A stretch of 64,000 nucleotides of DNA from CAYOSF01 sp964406605 (GTDB lineage Bacteria; Chloroflexota; Dehalococcoidia; DSTF01; RBG-16-68-14): positions 248,001 through 312,000 of the forward strand of contig CAYOSF010000003.1 in assembly GCA_964406605.1 (NCBI GenBank), in the 5' to 3' direction. The position numbers and the translations under genes were made by a program. Below are positions 40,828 to 51,284 of this stretch, piece after piece (position 1 is the stretch's first letter; each line of letters starts with the position of its first letter). The notes beneath the pieces are model-generated. The model made no database searches, was not told the origin of the DNA, and saw only the letters and a list, made by a program, of their open reading frames with translations.

Positions 40828-42657
40828 GTGCACACCGTGGAGCAGATGAACGGCGGCCGTTGCAACGGCGGGCGCTCCTGGTCGCGCCCTCCGTCTTTCC
40901 TATGTCGGCAGCCGGTGAGCCGGGGCACTCGCGTCTTTCTTCGCGTCGCTCTTGCTGCGGTCGTGCTGCTCGTCCTGGCCGCCTGCGGCCGGGCCGGCGG
41001 CGAACGGGCCGGGTCGGAGCCGGACGCCTGGTTCGAGGTCACCGATGAGGCGGTGCAGACGTTCTACCAGGACGGCGTGCCCCACACCGACTGGACGGGC
41101 AACGTCACCACGACGTACCAGGAGGGCGTCTCGTTCTTTCCCAGGGGGATCTACTACCCGGAGCTTTGCAGGCGACGGGCCTGGATCGCGTGGGACCCCT
41201 TCGAGGGCTCGTGGGACGCCGACGGCGACGGCGAGAACGACTGGGACGGCAGCTACCAGCTCCGCATCTTTCTCGTGGACGTCCCCTCCTCCGCCGCCGT
41301 CCCGCAGCGGGCGCTGGTTCACGATCAGTCCTACCAGGACACGCAGGCGCTTCCCGGGCAGCTTCCGGCCGGCGAGGAGTTGCGCTGGGCCGTGTACCCT
41401 AACCCGTGGACTTCCTTCCCCGGCGAGCCTATCGCGGAAGGCACGCTCAACCTCGAGTGTCCGCTCTCACCCGATGGCGACGTGGATGATGCAAACGTCA
41501 TGGAGACGCTGGAGAGCGGCGGCTTCAACCTGGCCCTGCCCTACAGGCGAAACCACCCGCAGCCGTTCATCAACCTTATGAAGGAGGGAGGCATCGAGGG
41601 CATCAAGGTGGTGGTCGACGCGGGGGAGGGGGAAGGCGGGGTGGAGTTCGCTGAGGAGCTGTTCGCGGCTGCGTCTGAGGGCGGACAGGGCTACAGCCGT
41701 CAGCCCGACGTCTTCGGGTGGCAGGTGGCTGACGAACCGCTGCTGCACGCGGCGATCGCCGCCGCCGACGATGGCTGCGATCCGGCGGCGCTGCGGGCGG
41801 AGCTTGACCGCCTGCAGCAGACCTACGACAGGCACAAGGACGCTACCGCTCAGGTCATCTTTCACGTCGAGGGCGCGCCTCGCTACTTCATCGAGAACGG
41901 GGCCTGCGACCCCGGCCCGTACTGGGACGAGTCGGTCCGGATAGGAGACGTCGCGAACCACGACAACTACGTATCCGACGACGCGCAAACGCTGGAGGAC
42001 ATCGCCGCGTCCATGGTCCGGCAGACGACGGCGGTGCGGGAGGCGAAGCCGTCCTGGTTCACGACCAGGGCATACTCATACGAGGACGACGGCTTCCCGT
42101 CGCCGTCGAGGTACCGGGCGTCGGTGTACACCGCGATCGTGCACGGCGCGACCGGCGTCTGGCAGTTCATCTGGGACAGCTTCATGTCGCGCTTCATCGT
42201 GGACTTGAGGATGGTCGGGATCCGGCCGGAGATCCCCGAGGCCTACGACGAGGCGTTGGGCATCAGCGCGAGCGAGGAACTGCGGACGCAGGGCGAGGCG
42301 CTTTGGGACGCGATCGCGGAGCTCAACGACGAGCTGTCGGCCCTGGAGCCGGCGCTTCTCTCCCCTACCGCGCCGGACGGCGCGTACCGCGTCTTCGTGG
42401 GCAATCCGGCCAGCCAGGTGCGGACGATGCTCAAGCGCGCGCCCGATGGCGACTACGTCCTGATCGCGGTCAACATGAACACCGTCTCGACGGAGGTTCG
42501 CTTCGACTTCAGCGGCGCACCGGTGGACGTGGAAGCGCTATTCGAGGGTGGTCGTTCGCCCGAGCGACAAGGCGAGAATTCCGTGATTGACCGCTTCGGC
42601 GGCATCGATGACGAGGACGGTTCCGCCGTCCACATCTACCGGTTCCAGCTCCAGTAG
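40828..42657 (+). CDS. lipoprotein with glycoside hydrolase-like TIM-barrel features
   Basis: 609 residues from GTG 40828; the true start may be ATG 40849 or GTG 40915, the last giving a compact lipoprotein signal 'VFLRVALAAVVLLVLAACG'. The outer part has the marks of a (beta/alpha)8 glycosidase: 'GVSFFPRGIYYPE' as first strand, 'MVLE'-like 'VMETLESGGFNLALPY', 'VFGWQVADEPLLH' with a candidate acid Glu, 'NHDNYVSD', and 'GATGVWQFIWDSF' near the end of the barrel, then a small beta domain ('YVLIAVNMNTVSTEVRFDF'). An aspartate-rich 'DADGDGENDWDG' loop may bind calcium. Substrate and activity are not known. Confidence 0.72.
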   Translation: MHTVEQMNGGRCNGGRSWSRPPSFLCRQPVSRGTRVFLRVALAAVVLLVLAACGRAGGERAGSEPDAWFEVTDEAVQTFYQDGVPHTDWTGNVTTTYQEGVSFFPRGIYYPELCRRRAWIAWDPFEGSWDADGDGENDWDGSYQLRIFLVDVPSSAAVPQRALVHDQSYQDTQALPGQLPAGEELRWAVYPNPWTSFPGEPIAEGTLNLECPLSPDGDVDDANVMETLESGGFNLALPYRRNHPQPFINLMKEGGIEGIKVVVDAGEGEGGVEFAEELFAAASEGGQGYSRQPDVFGWQVADEPLLHAAIAAADDGCDPAALRAELDRLQQTYDRHKDATAQVIFHVEGAPRYFIENGACDPGPYWDESVRIGDVANHDNYVSDDAQTLEDIAASMVRQTTAVREAKPSWFTTRAYSYEDDGFPSPSRYRASVYTAIVHGATGVWQFIWDSFMSRFIVDLRMVGIRPEIPEAYDEALGISASEELRTQGEALWDAIAELNDELSALEPALLSPTAPDGAYRVFVGNPASQVRTMLKRAPDGDYVLIAVNMNTVSTEVRFDFSGAPVDVEALFEGGRSPERQGENSVIDRFGGIDDEDGSAVHIYRFQLQ

Positions 42658-42835
42658 CAGCGAGCGGCCGGCTTCCCGACGGCCCAGATTGTCCCGGGCT
42701 GCGGCCTGCCGGCGAGAAAGCGGAGCGCCGTCTTCAGCCGGGCCTGAAGTCTGGGTCAGATGGACGTCGCCAGCTATCGTCCTCCTGGCGGCGGGGGCGC
42801 CCGCCGCGCCGCTCTCTCCCGATCATATGCCCTTG

Positions 42836-43621
42836 TTACAGCGGCTTGCTGGCCGCGAAGGTCACCCCGCGCGTACCGAAATCAGCGGCATCCGATTCGT
42901 GCTTGGACCCCGAAAACACGTCGACCTGCCGGCCCCACCGCACGTCCGTGAAGCCCGCTTGCTGGAGGATCCAGCGCCACTCTGCTTCCAGCAGAGCGCC
43001 GGCGATTCAGCCGGACCAGAGGTCGATGTCGTCCTTCGCGTCCTGCGGGACCTCTCGTTCCACGACGATGTCGGCGATCTGGAGGCGGCCGCCGGGTCTG
43101 AGGACGCGGTAGACCTCCTCCATGACCGCCGTCTTGTCCGGGCAGAGGTTGATGACGCCGTTGCTGATCACTACATCGAGACACGCGCTCTCGGCAGGCA
43201 GTTTCTCGGCGAAGCCCTTGCGCACATCAACGTTGGGCAGACCGAGCGCGCGCGCTCCCGAACGCGTCTTCTCGAGCATCGCCTCCGTCATGTCGATGGC
43301 GATGACGTGACCCGATGGGCCCACTTGGCGCGCGGCGAGGAGCGTGTCGAAACCGGCGCCGCAGCCGATGTCCAGCACCGTCTCACCTTGCCGGAGCAGT
43401 CCCATGGAGAACGGATTCCCTGTGCCGGCGAAGGACTCCACGGTGGACCGGGGAAGCCAATCGATGTGCCTCTGGTCGTAGCCGAGCATTCTCGCCAGGG
43501 GACGCCCAGTGTGGAAATGAAAGCCCTTGTCCGGGTTGAGGGCGACTTCTACGTACTTCTCCTCGACCTGGCAGCGCAGTTCCTCTCGGTCGACCCGCGA
43601 CGCCAGTACTTGCTGAACCAT
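42836..43621 (-). CDS. ArsM-like SAM methyltransferase, probable selenoprotein (in-frame TGA at 43007-43009)
   Basis: 261 residues if the TGA at codon 205 is read as selenocysteine. Methyltransferase motifs: 'VLDIGCGAGFDTLLAARQVG', 'VIAIDMTEAMLEKTRSGARA', 'LDVVISNGVINLCPDK', 'VLRPGGRLQIADIV'. Next comes 'DIDLWSG-TGA-IAGALLEAEW', matching the family's 'G-C-x-(A/S)-G-A' arsenic-binding cysteine exactly at the TGA, and the normal C-terminus 'DVFSGSKHESDAADFGTRGV' follows in frame to a TAA at 42836. The first conserved cysteine ('ISNCVIN' in ArsM) is Gly here, so arsenite methylation itself is uncertain. ATG 43621 has GGAAGGGAGAG upstream. Follows the FAD oxidase on the same strand. Confidence 0.85.
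42980..42996 (-). promoter_or_regulatory. SECIS-like hairpin in the ArsM-like gene
   Basis: In the mRNA, a perfect six-pair stem CUCUGC/GCAGAG with loop UGGAA starts ten bases after the UGA. Distance, stem length and a GG in the loop fit the bacterial selenocysteine insertion element. Confidence 0.68.
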
Positions 43622-43733
43622 TGGACTCTCCCTTCCTCTGTCGCTCGCCGCACAGCCGACTGCGCGAGGTCCTCGTTCGTTGGACCCTCCGACCAAGGGT
43701 CCAGCGATCTTCACTTCTCCGGTTCGGACCTTC

Positions 43734-45158
43734 CTATCCCTTGGGCGGGATGTTCTGGTTCAAGCGGAACAGGTTCGTCGGGTCGAACTTGGTCTTCAGT
43801 TCGACCAACCGGTCGTAGTTTGGACCGTACGCGGCGCCTACGCGGTCGCGCTCCTCTTCCGTCATGAAGTTCACGTACACCCCGCCCGTCGCGTACGGTG
43901 CTGACTTGGTGAAGAACTCCCGTGCCCAGGTGATGCACCGGTCGTCGTCCTCCGACCGGTCCCAGCGCCCGTGGACGTTCATCACGAATTCGATGTTGCG
44001 GTGCGCGTAGGCGGTGGTGTCCGGCGCGACCCTATTGGTTTGCCCTCCCAGGGCGCCGATGAAGATCTCGCACTGTGGCGACGGCAGCCTCCCGGCGTAC
44101 TCGATGATCGAATCGAGCAAGCCGTCGCTCAGTTCCGTGAAGTTGTGGGACTTCCAGTAGTTGCGGGCGCCGGGACCGAGCAGCGGATCGAAGGCCTGCT
44201 GCCAGGCCGCGTAGGGCTGCGCACCAACGTGCTCTCCGTAGGGGGTTCCGAATGAGCGCAGCGGCTCGATCAGCTTCTCGCCCTCCGCCGGATCGCCCGC
44301 GTAGAAGACGGCGAGAGCAACGATCTCCTTGCCGTGCACTTCCTCGGGGAGGAACGGCAGGGGCGGAGCCTTGCGCGTCACCATCCACACGCTCAGTTCG
44401 TCCGGCATCGTCGCGACGAAGTCCCGATAGCGCGTGAGCACTTCCTTTGCCTGGTCATACGGAAAGACGATGAGTCCGCTCAACACCTCCGGACCGACGG
44501 GATGGAGCTGAAACTCGAAGCTCGTAACGATCCCGAAGTTCCCGCCGCCGCCTCGAATGCCCCAGAACAGGTCGGGATTCTGGTCCGCGCTCGCTCGTAC
44601 GCACTGTCCGTCCGCCGTTACCACTTCCGCCGAAACGAGGTTGTCGATCGTCAGGCCGTACTTTCGAGTCAGCCACCCGAAGCCGCCGCCAAGGGTCAGG
44701 CCGGCCACGCCGGTCGTCGAGTTGATGCCCAGTGGTGTTGCAAGGCCGAACGCCTGGGTCTCGTGGTCGATGTCTCCGAGCGTGGCGCCGGGCTGCACCC
44801 AGGCGCGCCGCGCCTCCGGATCCACCCGCACCGAATTCATCGGCGACAAGTCGATCATTATGCCGCCGTCGCACACGGCGTTCCCTGCGATGTTGTGCCC
44901 GCCACCCCGAACCGCCACGAGAAGCTCGTTCTCCCGAGCGTAGTTGACGGCCTGCATCACGTCCGCTGCACCCGTGCAGCGCGCGATAACGCCGGGCCGC
45001 CGGTCGATCATGCCGTTCCAGATCTGCCGGGCCTCTTCATAGCCCTCATCTCCTTCGCGGAGGAGTTCCCCACGAAATGTTGTTGAGAGCTCTGCCAGCT
45101 TCGAATCACCTGCCGGTACTGTCGTCCTAGTCTTCGTTGCCACGTGCGTTCCTGCCAT
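43734..45158 (-). CDS. FAD-linked oxidase, berberine bridge enzyme-like
   Basis: 474 residues of the PCMH-type FAD family. 'VAVRGGGHNIAGNAVCDGGI' carries the His that binds the flavin 8-alpha position. The second attachment, a Cys in the 'GRL.RKYGLxxDN' segment, is replaced here by Thr ('GWLTRKYGLTIDNLVSAEV'), so only single covalent attachment is expected. 'NPDLFWGIRGGGGNFGIVTS' and the C-terminal BBE segment 'YDRLVELKTKFDPTNLFRLN' complete the fold. AAAGGAGG precedes the ATG. The substrate (sugar, alkaloid-like or other alcohol) is unknown. Upstream of the selenoprotein methyltransferase, 112 bases apart, probably one operon. Confidence 0.92.
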   Translation of the reverse strand: MAGTHVATKTRTTVPAGDSKLAELSTTFRGELLREGDEGYEEARQIWNGMIDRRPGVIARCTGAADVMQAVNYARENELLVAVRGGGHNIAGNAVCDGGIMIDLSPMNSVRVDPEARRAWVQPGATLGDIDHETQAFGLATPLGINSTTGVAGLTLGGGFGWLTRKYGLTIDNLVSAEVVTADGQCVRASADQNPDLFWGIRGGGGNFGIVTSFEFQLHPVGPEVLSGLIVFPYDQAKEVLTRYRDFVATMPDELSVWMVTRKAPPLPFLPEEVHGKEIVALAVFYAGDPAEGEKLIEPLRSFGTPYGEHVGAQPYAAWQQAFDPLLGPGARNYWKSHNFTELSDGLLDSIIEYAGRLPSPQCEIFIGALGGQTNRVAPDTTAYAHRNIEFVMNVHGRWDRSEDDDRCITWAREFFTKSAPYATGGVYVNFMTEEERDRVGAAYGPNYDRLVELKTKFDPTNLFRLNQNIPPKG

Positions 45159-45208
45159 GATGCCTCCTTTATCTATATAGAGACCTTATGATGCTTATTA
45201 CTAACACA

Positions 45209-45241
45209 TACTAGTATCACATGGTCAGACTGGTCTGTCAA
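45209..45241 (-). promoter_or_regulatory. promoter with overlapping palindromic operators
   Basis: -35 TTGACA (45236-45241), 17-base spacer, -10 GATACT (45213-45218). The spacer holds the palindrome CAGACCAGTCTG and the -10 lies inside ATACTAGTAT. Two inverted repeats over the core promoter suggest a repressor (TetR, PadR or MarR type), but no such gene is nearby. Confidence 0.68.
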
Positions 45242-45625
45242 CGTGCGTAAATCTGTGTAAGCCAAGCGCCACGTGTGCCCTCAGCCGCATCCTTGCTGGC
45301 CCGCCTGCGTCGGTCGTCGACAGGCATGCTCTGATATACTGTGATTGCTGGACTCGCCTCGGCAGCAGCGGGTGGTATGACGTGCTGGTGAACCCGCGAC
45401 GGTGTGACCGTGTCGAACCGCAGAGGGACGGGAGGGCTGTATCTCGGCCGTACGCTGCGTGCGCTGGTGCTCCGCGCGCTGGCCGACTTCCTTGGGCCGC
45501 CGTCGAGGAGGACGACCCCACCCGGCCAGCCCAATGATGCACCGGAGGAAGGCCCGACATCGAGTTTGCCGGGCACGCGCCCCGCGACAAAGACGGCTGC
45601 CAATCCCCTAGCAGACAGAGAGGGC
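45242..45625. other. intergenic stretch upstream of the coiled-coil gene
   Basis: About 380 bases. A -10-like TATACT lies near 45334. From GTG 45404 the frame of the next gene is open and could extend it by 74 residues, but that part is low in conserved features. No RNA element was recognised. Confidence 0.4.
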
Positions 45626-46213
45626 ATGTCCGATTCGCAGGACCGCTTGATGGAGAATCAACCTTCACCGGACAGCCGCCGGGAGGCCCGGGCGCAGGAG
45701 CTGGTGGACCTGCGGAGGACTTTGCGCGGGGTGGTCCAGCGGCTCGAGGACGCGCTGGACCACCTGGGCATCGAGGCCCAGCGACTCGCGGATGAAAACT
45801 CTCGTCTGGCACTCGTGGCCGAGAAGCTGGAGCGGCGCCTGGCGGCGCTCCAGCCAGCGCTTGAAACGGGCGAGTGGAGTTCGGGCGTGGAGCCAGAGCC
45901 GCTCGTTGCGGACGAGCCCCGGTTTGAGCCCGGCGATGAGGCCGTGAGCGTTGAGGTGAAGGCGGTGCCCGGCTTCCAGGCGCTAATGGACTTGCAGCGC
46001 GGGTTCAGTTCGTTCCCGAAGGCGGCCGATTCCAACGTAGTCCGCTACCAGAACGACGAAGCGTTGCTGGAACTCACGCTGATCGAGCCGGCGAGCGCTC
46101 GTGAGATCCTGGAGGATCTCTTGGGATCGGTGGGACGTGCGCTCGTCATCGAGGAGGCTCGGCCGGAGGCTCTTCGGCTTCGCCTGCGCTTCGTGGACCA
46201 GGAAGGAGAATGA
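45626..46213 (+). CDS. coiled-coil protein, unknown function
   Basis: 195 residues from ATG 45626 (AGAGAGGG upstream). Residues about 18-85 form a predicted coiled coil ('LVDLRRTLRGVVQRLEDALD', 'RLADENSRLALVAEKLERRL'). An acidic linker leads to a C-terminal domain of about 75 residues ('VPGFQALMDLQRGFSSFPKA', 'LTLIEPASAREILEDLLGSV') with alternating strand and helix, which looks like a small alpha/beta binding domain. No catalytic motif or membrane segment is seen, and I do not recognise the family. Confidence 0.65.
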   Translation: MSDSQDRLMENQPSPDSRREARAQELVDLRRTLRGVVQRLEDALDHLGIEAQRLADENSRLALVAEKLERRLAALQPALETGEWSSGVEPEPLVADEPRFEPGDEAVSVEVKAVPGFQALMDLQRGFSSFPKAADSNVVRYQNDEALLELTLIEPASAREILEDLLGSVGRALVIEEARPEALRLRLRFVDQEGE

Positions 46214-46300
46214 CCCTGGGGCCGGCGTGAGGCTGGCGCCAAGGATCGAGGCTGCGGGCCTACGCTGACCTGGTCCCGGTTCGGGAGCCGCAGTTGACTT

Positions 46301-46530
46301 GGACAACCAGCCGGCCCGAACCGGATGACCGGAGTCAAGCAGGTCGTTCTCGCCACCACCAACGACAACCCGCGCTCTCTTGGCTTCTCCTCCAGGCGCG
46401 TCTACCGGCTCGCCTGACTGCACTTCGACGCCCTGGATCGCGTCCGCCAGAACAAGCCCGCGCTCCCGCTGATCGGCGGGAGAGGCATCCCGCTGCACGA
46501 CATGTGGGAACTCCAGAAGGAGCTTTGTGG
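46301..46530 (+). pseudogene. decayed GNAT acetyltransferase C-terminus
   Basis: The frame through ATG 46325 reads 'TGVKQVVLATTNDNPRSLGF', 'SSRRVYRLA', an in-frame TGA, then 'LHFDALDRVRQNKPALPLIG' and 'GRGIPLHDMWELQKEL'. This matches the C-terminal half of a GNAT subfamily (TTNDN...FY.R.GF, then KPSIPLIG..GIP..DE.E). The GF motif is damaged and the N-terminal half is missing, so this is a relic between the coiled-coil gene and lepA. Confidence 0.65.
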
Positions 46531-46548
46531 AAGCTTCGGCCGGGTCGG

Positions 46549-48402
46549 CTATTTCTCCAGCCGCAATACCGCGAGGAACGCTTCCTGGGGGATCTCCACG
46601 TTGCCCACCCGCTTCATCCGCTTCTTCCCCTCTTTCTGCTTTTCCAGCAGCTTGCGCTTGCGGGTGACGTCCCCGCCGTAGCACTTGGCGAGGACGTTCT
46701 TGCGCATGGCCCGCACCGTCTCGCGGGAAACGATGCGCCCCCCCACGACGGCCTGGATAGGAACGTCGAAGAGCTGGCGGGGAATGAGGCTCCGCAGCCG
46801 CTGCACCAGCGCCCGGCCCTGCGCCCGAGCCCCGGTGTCGTGCGTGATCAGCGAAAGGGCATCGACCGGCTGGCTGTTCACCAGTATGTCCAGCTTGACC
46901 AGCTTGGCGGGCGCGTAGTGGGAGAAGCTGTAGTCGAGGGAGCCGTAGCCCTGGGTCATTGATTTCAACTGGTCGTAGAAGTCGACCAGGATCTCGGAGA
47001 GCGGGATCTGGTAGTCGAGGATTACGCGTGCGTCGCCAAATGCCTGTCGCTCGCCGCCGTCGTGTTCTGCTCTGGCCATCCCCTCCAGGTACTCCATACG
47101 TTGGAACTCGCCCCGCCGGCCCGTCACCAGCTCCATGACAGCCCCGATGTAGCGGTCCGGACACACGACGGAGATCTTCATCCATGGCTCGCGTATCTCC
47201 AGCACCTCGTTGGCGGGCGGCAGATCGGCCGGGTTGTCGACCAGGAGTTCCTCGCCGTTTGTCCGTCGCACCTGGTATTCGACGCTCGGTGCCGTGAAGA
47301 GCAGTTCCATCCCGTACTCTCGCTCCAGCCGCTCCTGCACGATCTCCATGTGCAAGAGCCCGAGGAACCCGCACCGGAAGCCGGGTCCGAGCGCCACGCT
47401 CGACTCCGGCTCAAAGGCAAGGGAGGCGTCGTTGAGCTGGAGCTTCTCCAGCGCTTCTCGAAGCGGGCCGTAGTCGTTGGGTTGGGTCGGGTAGAGACCG
47501 GAGAAGACCATCGGCTTCGCCTGCCGGTATCCGGGTAGGACCTCCTCGGCCGGCCGGCCGGCCTCAGTCAGCGTATCCCCCACCCGGCACTGCCTCACGT
47601 CCTTCAGCCCGGTCGCCACGTAGCCTACTTCTCCTGCGGCAAGGCGGTCGATAGGGACAGGGTCCGGCCTGAACACGCCCACCTCCAGCGCCTCCATGGT
47701 GCGCCCGCCGGACATGAGGCGCAGGGACCGGTCTCCTTCGACCGCCCCGTCCACCACGCGAACGTATGCGATCACCCCTTTGTAGGGATCGTATTTCGAA
47801 TCGAAGACCAGGGCCCGCAGGGGCGCCCTCCCCAGGCCCACGGGCGGTGGGACTCGATCCACCACTGCTTCCAGCACGGCGCGCGTGCCCGTCCCTTCCT
47901 TGGCCGACGCAAGCAGCACTTCGTCCCTTGAGAAGCCGATGACGTCGCAGATCTGCCGGGCTACCGCCTCGGTGTCGGCGCCCGGCAGGTCGATCTTGTT
48001 GACTACAGGGATGATCGCCAGGTCGTGGTCCAGGGCAACGTAGACGTTGGCTATGGTCTGCGCCTGGATGCCCTGTGTGGCGTCAACCACCAGGACGGCG
48101 CCCTCACAGGCAGCGAGTGCGCGCGACACTTCGTACGAGAAATCGACGTGACCCGGCGTGTCGATCAGGTTCAGTTCGTATTCCAGACCATCGTCGCCCA
48201 GGTAGGCCATCCGAACCGCCTTCGCCTTGATGGTGACCCCCTTTTCGCGCTCCAACTCCATCGAATCGAGCACCTGCTCCAGGCGTTCTCCTCGCGACAC
48301 CGCCATCAGGCCCGTCTGCTCCAGAAAGCGGTCGGCCAGCGTCGACTTGCCGTGGTCGATGTGCGCGATGATGCAGAAATTCCGGATGCGGTCTGGATTC
48401 AT
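46549..48402 (-). CDS. lepA: elongation factor 4 (LepA GTPase)
   Basis: 617-residue ribosome-associated GTPase that acts on stalled or misarranged ribosomes. G domain: G1 'AHIDHGKSTLADRFL', switch/G2 'EREKGVTIKAKAVRM', G3 'DTPGHVDFSYEV', G4 'NKIDLPGA', G5 'SAKEGTGT'. The LepA-specific C-terminal domain is present ('MTQGYGSLDYSFSHYAPAKL', 'KCYGGDVTRKRKLLEKQKEG'). The start ATG 48402 ('MNPDRIRNFCIIAHID') is preferred to an in-frame ATG at 48423. Full family length. Confidence 0.97.
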   Translation of the reverse strand: MNPDRIRNFCIIAHIDHGKSTLADRFLEQTGLMAVSRGERLEQVLDSMELEREKGVTIKAKAVRMAYLGDDGLEYELNLIDTPGHVDFSYEVSRALAACEGAVLVVDATQGIQAQTIANVYVALDHDLAIIPVVNKIDLPGADTEAVARQICDVIGFSRDEVLLASAKEGTGTRAVLEAVVDRVPPPVGLGRAPLRALVFDSKYDPYKGVIAYVRVVDGAVEGDRSLRLMSGGRTMEALEVGVFRPDPVPIDRLAAGEVGYVATGLKDVRQCRVGDTLTEAGRPAEEVLPGYRQAKPMVFSGLYPTQPNDYGPLREALEKLQLNDASLAFEPESSVALGPGFRCGFLGLLHMEIVQERLEREYGMELLFTAPSVEYQVRRTNGEELLVDNPADLPPANEVLEIREPWMKISVVCPDRYIGAVMELVTGRRGEFQRMEYLEGMARAEHDGGERQAFGDARVILDYQIPLSEILVDFYDQLKSMTQGYGSLDYSFSHYAPAKLVKLDILVNSQPVDALSLITHDTGARAQGRALVQRLRSLIPRQLFDVPIQAVVGGRIVSRETVRAMRKNVLAKCYGGDVTRKRKLLEKQKEGKKRMKRVGNVEIPQEAFLAVLRLEK

Positions 48403-48625
48403 GGCGTCGGTCCATGGTAGCACGGGGTACTTGAGGTGGCACTAACTGGCGCTGGCGTGTCAAGCTCCGCCGCGCAGACCTTCAGCGGAGCGTCTGCGCC
48501 GTGCCGGCCACGTTCCGGTCTAGGCCGAGCAGCCCGACGCGCCGACCACGGCCCGGCGACAGTACCGGACGAACCAGGCGAGAGTGCGAGAGTACGTCTT
48601 GGACCGAAAGGGTGGTCCTGCTGCC

Positions 48626-49644
48626 CTACACGCGAACGCAGGCTATCCAGTGGTCCTGCGAGACCTGCCGCCACTCCGGCACGTCTCCCCGACATTCGTC
48701 GATGGCTATGGGGCAGCGGGTGTGGAAGACGCAGCCCGGAGGCGGTCTCATGGGGCTCGGGACGTCACCGGCAAGGATGATACGCTCCCGTTTGCTCTCC
48801 ACCTCCGGGTCGGGGATGGGCACGGCGGAGAGCAGAGCCCTGGTATACGGATGGAGTGGGTTGTCATACAGCTCGTCCCGGCCGGTGAGCTCCATGATCT
48901 TGCCCAGGTACATGACCGCCACGCGGTCGCTGATGTGGCGTACCACGGAGAGGTCGTGGGCGATGAACAGATACGTCAGGTCGAACTGCTCCTGCAGGTC
49001 TCCCAGCAGGTTAATGATCTGTGCCTGGATGGACACGTCCAGGGCTGAGACGGGCTCATCTGCGACGATGAAGTCCGGCTCCACCGCGAGCGCTCGCGCG
49101 ACGCCGATGCGCTGTCGCTGGCCGCCGGAGAATTCGTGTGGGTAGCGGTTGGCGTAGTAGGGATTGAGGCCGACGATGCGCATCAGCTCTGCGACGCGCT
49201 CGCGTCGGGCTTGCCCCCTGGCTAGTCCATGGATCGCAAGGGGCTCGCCGATGATCGCGCCAACCGACATCCGCGGATTCAGCGAGGCGAACGGGTCCTG
49301 GAAGATCATCTGCATCTTGCGGCGCATGCGCCGGAGTTGGTTGCCCTTGATCGCGGTCAGGTCGATGTCCCCGAACTTGATCTGGCCTTCGGTGGGCCGG
49401 TAGAGCTGAAGGATTGCCCGGCCGGTCGTCGACTTGCCGCAGCCACTCTCACCAACGAGGCCCAGGGTCTCCCCCCTCCGGATCTGAAGGTTGATGCCGT
49501 CCACGGCTTTGATGTCCGCGATCTTGCGTTGGAAGATCAGCCCGGCGGTAATGGGGAAATACACTTTCAAGCCCCGGATGTCCACCAGGGTGTCGCCCTG
49601 GGGTACCGCTTCCGGCATCTGACCCTCTGCAGGCGCCTCAACTG

Positions 49645-49648
<4 letters not shown>
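48626..49648 (-). CDS. peptide/nickel-type ABC transporter ATP-binding protein (OppF-like)
   Basis: 340 residues. Walker A 'GESGCGKSTTGRAIL', Q-loop 'MIFQDPFASLNPR', signature 'FSGGQRQRIGVARAL', Walker B 'FIVADEPVSALD', H-loop 'LFIAHDLSV', and the C-terminal oligopeptide extension with a Cys motif ('CVFHTRCPIAIDEC' ... 'HWIACVRV') typical of OppD/OppF/DppF. ATG 49648 overlaps the OppD-like stop (ATGA); an in-frame upstream start would lie inside the other gene. Forms the second half of the ATPase pair. No permease or binding protein is adjacent. Confidence 0.94.
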
Positions 49649-50649
<1,001 letters not shown>

Positions 50650-50719
50650 GCTACGTCTCCCATTCTCGACTACTAGGCCTGCTGCTGACGCAGCCGCGAC
50701 GACGGGACGGTGCTTGGGA

Positions 50720-50804
50720 TGGTGGGGAAGAGGAGACTCGAACTCCTACGCCTTGCGGCACATGATCCTAAATCATGCTCGTCTGCCAATTCCGACACTT
50801 CCCC
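50720..50804 (-). tRNA. tRNA-Leu (anticodon TAG)
   Basis: Acceptor GGGGAAG/CTTCCCC, anticodon loop TTTAGGA in stem CATGA/TCATG, long class II variable arm, T arm with TTCGAGT, discriminator A and encoded CCA. Confidence 0.96.
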
Positions 50805-50905
50805 TTGCGCGTGAGACGGCAGCCAGATGGGGACGGCCTGGGTCTGCACTACGCAGCCCAACGCCGCTTCTCTCTCCCCTCCAACACCACGACGATCTTC
50901 CCGTG

Positions 50906-50982
<77 letters not shown>

Positions 50983-51193
50983 AAACGTGGCGCGAGTATA
51001 GCATAGGCGTCATTTCCGGAGCAAGCTGTGGCTACGCTGAGTTCGACGTATCAGCGCATGAGGAGGTGTTCTCTCCGCCAAGCCTGGTTCTTGCCCAGCA
51101 CTGGGCGCCTCGCGCGTGCCAGTTGCGCCCCCGCGGGGTGGCCCACCTTGCGTTGATTCCGTTCCCGCCGTCTGCTAGCATGCCGATAGGTTT

Positions 51194-51270
51194 GGGTGGT
51201 TAGCTCAGTTGGCTAGAGCGCAGCGTTGACATCGCTGAGGTCACTGGTTCGAGTCCAGTACCGCCCACCA
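51194..51270 (+). tRNA. tRNA-Val (anticodon GAC)
   Basis: Acceptor GGGTGGT/ACCGCCC, anticodon loop TTGACAT in stem CAGCG/CGCTG, T arm CTGG-TTCGAGT-CCAG, encoded CCA. It lies just upstream of the thrS T-box leader on the same strand. Confidence 0.96.
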
Positions 51271-51284
51271 CACAAATAAGGCGA

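Noticed and set aside
45404..45625. 74-residue N-terminal extension of the coiled-coil protein
   Set aside because: Open frame, but the better ribosome site is at 45626 and the extension has no conserved features; left as an alternative.
46405..46420. Selenocysteine reading of the TGA in the GNAT remnant
   Set aside because: The position is a small hydrophobic residue in relatives, not Cys; the fragment lacks its N-terminal half and its GF motif is damaged.
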